This document shows, piece by piece, positions 45,749 through 50,780 of a stretch of 50,780 nucleotides of DNA (its first letter is position 1; each line of letters opens with the position of its first letter). Source of the DNA: Scytalidium lignicola (taxonomy: Eukaryota > Ascomycota > Leotiomycetes); the NCBI GenBank assembly GCA_002812745.2, contig NCSJ02000311.1, positions 1-50,780 of the forward strand, read 5' to 3'. A model generated the notes under the pieces. The model was not told where the DNA came from and ran no database searches. It was given only the letters and a program-made list of their open reading frames with translations. Both the position numbers and the translations under genes were made by a program.

Positions 45749-48262
45749 ATGTCTTCTACACCGGACAACGCAGTCGGGGCGGAGTCGCAGACACATCGAC
45801 CAAGGAAGGTTCGCGGGAAATACACGTCGAAGGCCTGGTGCGTGTCATGTACCACCTGATATGGCGAGCAGGAGAGCTGACCACTAGGATTGCAACAGTA
45901 TTCAATGTCGGCGACGGAAACTAAAGGTCAGCCATTTCATATCGTAACGCCTCCACTCGCAAAGCCTGTCGCATTGAGTCGGCCCACGGCGAGCAGGGCA
46001 CACGTGAAGACTCATGGGTTGCGTGCTATAGACTAACCTCCACCAGTGTTTTGGGGGAGATCCTTGCCATCGTTGTATCCGTCAAGGACAAGCTTGCAGG
46101 TTTGAGCAGGATCGAGTGTCGGCACAAGCGTCACAGCGGCGGAATGGATCTGAGGAGTTGGGGTCCTACGCTGGCTCCTCTTATCCAACAGATGCGGCAT
46201 ACAGAGAACCAAACAGAGCAGGAAGATCCACAACACTCGAAGCCAGAATGGAGAGGATGGAAGCCATGATGGAAGCTTTTCTTTCCGCACTGCCCGGCAT
46301 GAGCCACATTGCAAGCCCCAGAGCAAGTGCAGAACCGGAGGAGATGGGACGAGATGTAGCAGATTACCAAGGTATGCCATGGACCAATTTACATTGCACG
46401 ATAATCAATTAACTTGGGCATTCATTAGGCGATACGTCGTTCGAGACACCCCTCGAAGCCTTTAATGCAAATCTCGCTCCTATCAAGCTTCAATTGGGCA
46501 TTCCAACAAGAGCAAATCGTGACAGTACCTCGCCCATTTCACCAGAACGAGCACGTCGCACTACTATATTGAGCCCCTCCCATCCATTTAAAGAAAGTCT
46601 TTCCTCTATCCGTGTCGGTGCTCGCAACCTGCCTTTTCCAAGCCCCGCCAGATATGCCGAGTATATTGACTTCTTTTTTGAAGATATAAATCCCTGTCAT
46701 CCCGGCATCAACGAAGCAGAATTCCGTTCGAGAAGTGAAAAATTATTGAAAAATGACACCGTCGACAGGTCAGATATATGCTTCTTGGCGCTGAATTATA
46801 TTTTATTTGCCTCGGCAGATCTTTTGGTAGATGTTCAACCAGCGACAGGAAAGAGTCGTTTGCCCGGCTGGCGCTGGTTCTTGGCAGCGAATGAGCTGGC
46901 TGGAAAGCGTAAGATTAGTGGTCGAGGAGATATATGCATGATCCAACTCTTGATGTTTGAAGTGAGAAATCTTATTTCATGTCAAGCTTGGCGTTATTCT
47001 AAACCTCGATAGTCCGTTTATTTGATGCATGCCGACAAACCAAACGCTGCTTATAACGCTATCGGCATCGCATGTCGCCTTTGTTTCCAACTCGGTCTTC
47101 ATCAGCAATCATGCTGGAGTGCTGATTGCACCGAGTATGGAGCTCACATGCGGCAGCGACTTTTCTGGACTGTTTACTTTGTTGATAGGAGGATATCTTT
47201 AAGTTGCGGTAGGCCATATGATATGCATGATTTGGATATTGCTGTCGAGATACCAGTTTGGATCAGCGATAAGGTATAGTCACAAATTGAATCTTTTATT
47301 CATCGTCTTACTATGGCATAGGATACCTACCCAGACCAGCCCCTCCCAACCCCGGATGTCAACACTTCAGCAAATATGTATCTCGAATGCATGGTTGCAT
47401 TTGGAAAATTTGCTGGCGAGGTGTGGGATAGACTATTTTCTGCAGGTGCTGCCAAAAATACCAATATCGATGAAATAGTCCCCATACTTGACGCAAAAAT
47501 AAAACATTGGCTGGATAACGTACTCCCAACAATCCCGCTGCTCCCTGTCAATGGACCACCTTCCCGAACACATCTACGGCAGCAAACTCTAGTCTACACT
47601 GTGAGTATCCCAATTCATTGCCCGCCCATGCAATATGTAATACTCACGATGCACAGCGTATGAATCATCTCCGCCTTCTCCTGCGCCGCCGCATAATGAT
47701 ATCCCTGGCATATGACCACAATACCGGAGCCCTTTGCGGCTCCATCGCCATGGATATAGTCTCTAAATTAAAGGTCCATGAACCTGAGGCCATTGAGTCC
47801 AGCTCCTTTCGTTTTCATATGGCAACTACCCTCGGTGGCGCGATACTTATTCTGGCAACGCTGCTCAGCCGCCCTCTCTCCTCCATTGGCTTACGAGAGA
47901 ATCAGCCGTTATATGCCGAATCATTTCAAGAAGGAGTGAAAATGTTACACGATCTGGCAATAAATTTCCCGGCTGCGAGACGTGTAGCTAATGATATGGA
48001 GGATATCGTGAAAGTTGTAACATCAATCCTTAATCAACAGTCATTAAGTTCGCCTGAAAACGGATTTAGTAATTACATACCAGCAAATATGGATAGTTTA
48101 TTTCCCTATACTGCTATAGATTTTATGCAACAGGATGAACTCCCGGATGAACTGCTGGGGGAATATATCGATAGCACGGGAGATGGTGTGATGCAGTCAG
48201 TAGATTTGGGATATTACAATTTCCAACCAACCACGAATGGATACAGTGTGGCATGGATATAA
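45749..48262 (+). CDS. Zn2Cys6 transcription factor with fungal_trans domain (likely cluster regulator)
   Basis: Seven exons: 45749-45837, 45899-45926, 46047-46371, 46429-46961, 47013-47273, 47322-47600 and 47657-48262; introns 48-61 nt except the second (120 nt). All are GT-AG and the sum is 706 codons plus stop. The DNA-binding cluster exists only after splicing: Cys at residues 30, 33, 40, 46, 49 and 56, spacing CX2CX6CX5CX2CX6C. It is assembled from exon 1, a 28-nt exon encoding IQCRRRKLK, and exon 3. A Glu/Met/Arg-rich heptad-like stretch (about 103-121, ARMERMEAMMEAF) may be the dimer coiled coil. The middle homology region follows, with MHADKPNAAYNAIGIACRLC, RLFWTVYFVDRRISLSCGRP and HDLDIAVEIP. 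The acidic C-terminal end may activate. It acts in the nucleus and probably binds the TCGGAA clusters of both divergent promoters. Confidence 0.9.
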
Positions 48263-50671
48263 CTACGCAGATATGTATTATTAAGATACATGACATATAT
48301 AGCAAGAAGTGTAAAGAAAGTTAAGGATTGAAAGACAATGTACTAACAAACTTAATACAATTGAAAGGATTCGGATATCTCTGATAAAAATAAGTAAAGT
48401 AAGCAAACTTCATATATATAGGTATTTTTCTTTTTTAATCTGCACTACCTCTAATAAGAACAGCTAATATTCGTGGAAAGATACTACTGTAAGTAAGAAC
48501 TATACCTTTTCAATTTTTCCCATCAGATATTCTTCTATTCTATACTCAACTGTTTTGATTCTGTATATTTTAGATGAAGACGAAGATAAAATAATAATTT
48601 CTAGCTTAATAAGCCTCGAAGAATTCTGATACTTTTCTTAGTCTTTTTTNGTGTTTATAAAATTCTTTTTTNAGTATGTCTCTTTTGTTTTACTTATATT
48701 ATTCTAGAATATAATGTGTAAAAACGTAATAATGTGTTTTAATTATTAAGCCTTAGATTTGGCGGTTAAAAACTGTAGTACTTATAAGTTATTTCGCGAA
48801 AAATAATAGATTTTGACATTAATACTTTTAAATGGTTAGTAAGCGATAAAATAGCAAAATGAGTTTAGTTAAAAACAAAGACTGTTAGTTTACTTGTATA
48901 ATAAATATATATACTCAAATTTATAAAGTAGTATATATAGTTTATAATAATTCATTATTGTTGTTATAAGAGGTTTAAGTTGTTGGTAAATAAGGGTTAA
49001 AGGGTTAATTGATATTGTATTTCTAGTTACAATTACTATATATATTAAAGTAACAGTTTAAAAGCTTAATGTAATAGTATTACATGAACTTCTTTATACT
49101 TATATTTTTATTTTATAATTCTTTTTNAAGCTTACTGTTTTATCTTCAAGATATACTTAATAGTATGACTAATGTATAAAGACAAACTACTACTAATTGT
49201 GATTTATTCATAGTATTCTAATGATTAGAAGATAGATAATTATAATTAGTTAAGTTTAAACTTATATTTTTTTATACTTTTACTTTAAAGATAAAGTAAG
49301 TTTAATAAAGACAATATGTAGTATACTTTGTAAATTGCTTAATAAAANGTTTTTTACAACTATTTGTTAAAGACTTTTTTNATAACTTATATCTTATATA
49401 ATAAAGTTAATATAATGTTGACTAGAAACGCAGGAATACAGAATTACTATTGTATTGATTGTTTTTAAGAGTTTACAACTACAACAGATTCTATATATAC
49501 AAAGAGTTACAACTGTAAAACTGTTATGGTCAACAGTTACAGTCGTACAAGCACCCTACAGGTGCCTATAGTTACCTACAGTAATAGCCTACCGTAAACC
49601 CTATCCATAAACCCTAGTATAGGCAACTGTAAGAACACTGTGAAGTAGCATCCATAAATTCTAAATATTACAATATACCCTTATGCCATGAACATATGAA
49701 GGCCATGTAAAGTGAATCTAAGTTTCCTATAGTAAAAACACTAAAATTGATGGCCTTGTAAGGACTTAATTCATAATATTCAGCTTGACAAACTGTAAAT
49801 TCAACAATTTAAGGAAATCAGTATATTTCTAAGTTGTAAGTGGCTTTATAAGACTGTTAACAATTATAATTGAGGTAAGTATATAATTTAGCTTAATTTT
49901 ACCAGATTAAACCTTCTTGTAGATATAATAATAGTATATATTAATATACTTAGTATAATTTAATTGTTCTAATGTTTTAACAAGTATTAAAAAGCCTTGA
50001 TTATCATTATTTAAGGTTATAATAATCTTAGTACTAACTATAATTATTTAAAGCTTAATAAAGAGCCTTAATAATTAAATAACTTCTTAAGAAGCTTTTA
50101 ATAAAGTATAATATTCAGCCTTTGTGATTGATAAAGTGATATAAGGAAAGTATTGATAATACTAAGAAATAAGTCCTTTAACAAGAAAGAATATATAACT
50201 TATAATAAAACAACAGATTTCAATATACTTATTATAATTAATATTATTATAGTCATAGTAATTAAGATCTTTATTGAATGTGATATTATAATTGTATATA
50301 TGAATAAGATATTAATAAACATATTTAACTACCTTTAAGTACTGAATAAATGGATTTTGCAGAAATTGTAATAGCTTAAAAGTTATAAAAGCAAAATCAG
50401 GTTTTGTTTGTATTATAAGATATATTAACAAACTAACTTCCTTTATATACAATTAAATATTAACTGTAAAAGTAATATCTTCGTTTTTAACTAAGATTAC
50501 AAATACCTTAACTTTTATAAAAGACTAAGCTAATTTTATATTATTATAACTAAAGTGTTTAAGAATCTTATTAATATACATGTTTTAAACTATAAAAATA
50601 ATCTTATTTTAACGATTATAAATAATACATATGCTTAGAAAGTATACAACTAATCTTATATTAACCATTTT
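48263..50671. other. AT-rich RIP-type block (right)
   Basis: The island ends right after the regulator stop and AT-rich DNA resumes with homopolymer-linked Ns. Between about 49,415 and 49,640 lies a less AT-rich patch that starts TGTTGACTAGAAACGC and contains CACCCTACAGGTGCC and repeated ACCCTA/CTGTAA words; it may be part of an LTR but only the possible TG start is seen. The frame 50153-50338 (61 residues, Ile-rich) is not credible as a gene. Confidence 0.5.
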
Positions 50672-50780
50672 TGTTACAAAACTACGCCATCCAGGTCACT
50701 GGATAGCCAAGGGTAAGGTAGATGTTCAGGGACAACGGAAACGTGTGACACACAAGCAAGTTACTAGGTCGAAGGTAGGA
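50672..50780 (+). repeat. Start of an LTR-like element, cut by the window end
   Basis: Composition changes abruptly from AT-rich to balanced at TGTTACAAAACTACGCC. The TG start and a sharp boundary fit the 5' end of a retroelement LTR. The short palindrome ATCCAGGTCACTGGAT lies just inside. The other end, a target duplication and any coding region lie outside the window. Confidence 0.35.

Noticed and set aside
46033..46380. Minus-strand frames of 115 and 79 residues
   Set aside because: They overlap exon 3 of the regulator, whose zinc cluster and frame are well supported.
1..50780. CRISPR arrays, tRNA or rRNA genes
   Set aside because: No regularly spaced repeat array and no cloverleaf or rRNA motif was seen on either strand.

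Overview
The window looks like nuclear DNA of a filamentous ascomycete (Pezizomycotina-type). The genes carry short spliceosomal introns (48-73 nt, one of 120 nt) with fungal branch sites, a Zn2Cys6 regulator and fungal MFS transporters. They sit in a normal-GC block surrounded by very AT-rich, CpG-poor, stop-saturated DNA. The AT-rich parts carry the mark of repeat-induced point mutation (RIP): where two copies of a repeat can be aligned, the differences are overwhelmingly C-to-T and G-to-A. Which ascomycete it is cannot be told from the sequence alone.

Layout. 1-27,988 is AT-rich transposon graveyard. Within it I can place three copies of one hAT-like MITE with 8-bp target duplications (271-526, 1643-2062, 19887-20304), two LTR-like repeat pairs (2115-2303 with 10888-11081; about 3445-3850 with 6215-6640) and a 414-bp tandem duplication (16527-17353). 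27,989-29,876 is a whole Fot1/pogo-type DNA transposon with inverted repeats, a TA duplication and a transposase broken only by in-frame stops. 29,877-33,784 is AT-rich again. 33,785-48,262 is a GC-normal island with six spliced genes. 48,263-50,671 is AT-rich, and a new LTR-like sequence begins at 50,672 and leaves the window.

The island. Gene models were rebuilt from the DNA by joining exons; all total lengths come out divisible by three. Minus strand: a branched-chain 2-oxoacid dehydrogenase E1-alpha paralogue (33875-35332) and a PDC-lactonase-type amidohydrolase (35565-36528). Plus: a JEN1-type monocarboxylate transporter (37269-38847). Then a decayed open frame (40010-40531). Minus: a fungal 'cyclase'-family metal hydrolase (41674-42811). 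Plus: a Dal5-type anion:cation symporter (43367-44977) and a Zn2Cys6/fungal_trans regulator (45749-48262). The layout is two divergent hydrolase/transporter pairs plus a local regulator. Both divergent promoters carry clusters of a TCGGAA-type element, in one case three perfect copies of TTCCGAGC at an exact 11-bp period. My inference is a self-contained, inducible catabolic cluster that imports organic acid(s) and opens lactone/amide rings. The substrate is not known and no oxygenase or E1-beta partner is present in the window.

Decay. The E1-alpha gene, which borders the AT-rich block, has an in-frame TAG 30 codons before the expected end, a non-GT donor and a changed ThDP motif, all compatible with RIP-type transitions. 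Many single Ns lie next to A/T homopolymers; the one inside a gene (42736) must be removed to restore the frame, so these Ns probably mark homopolymer-length uncertainty.
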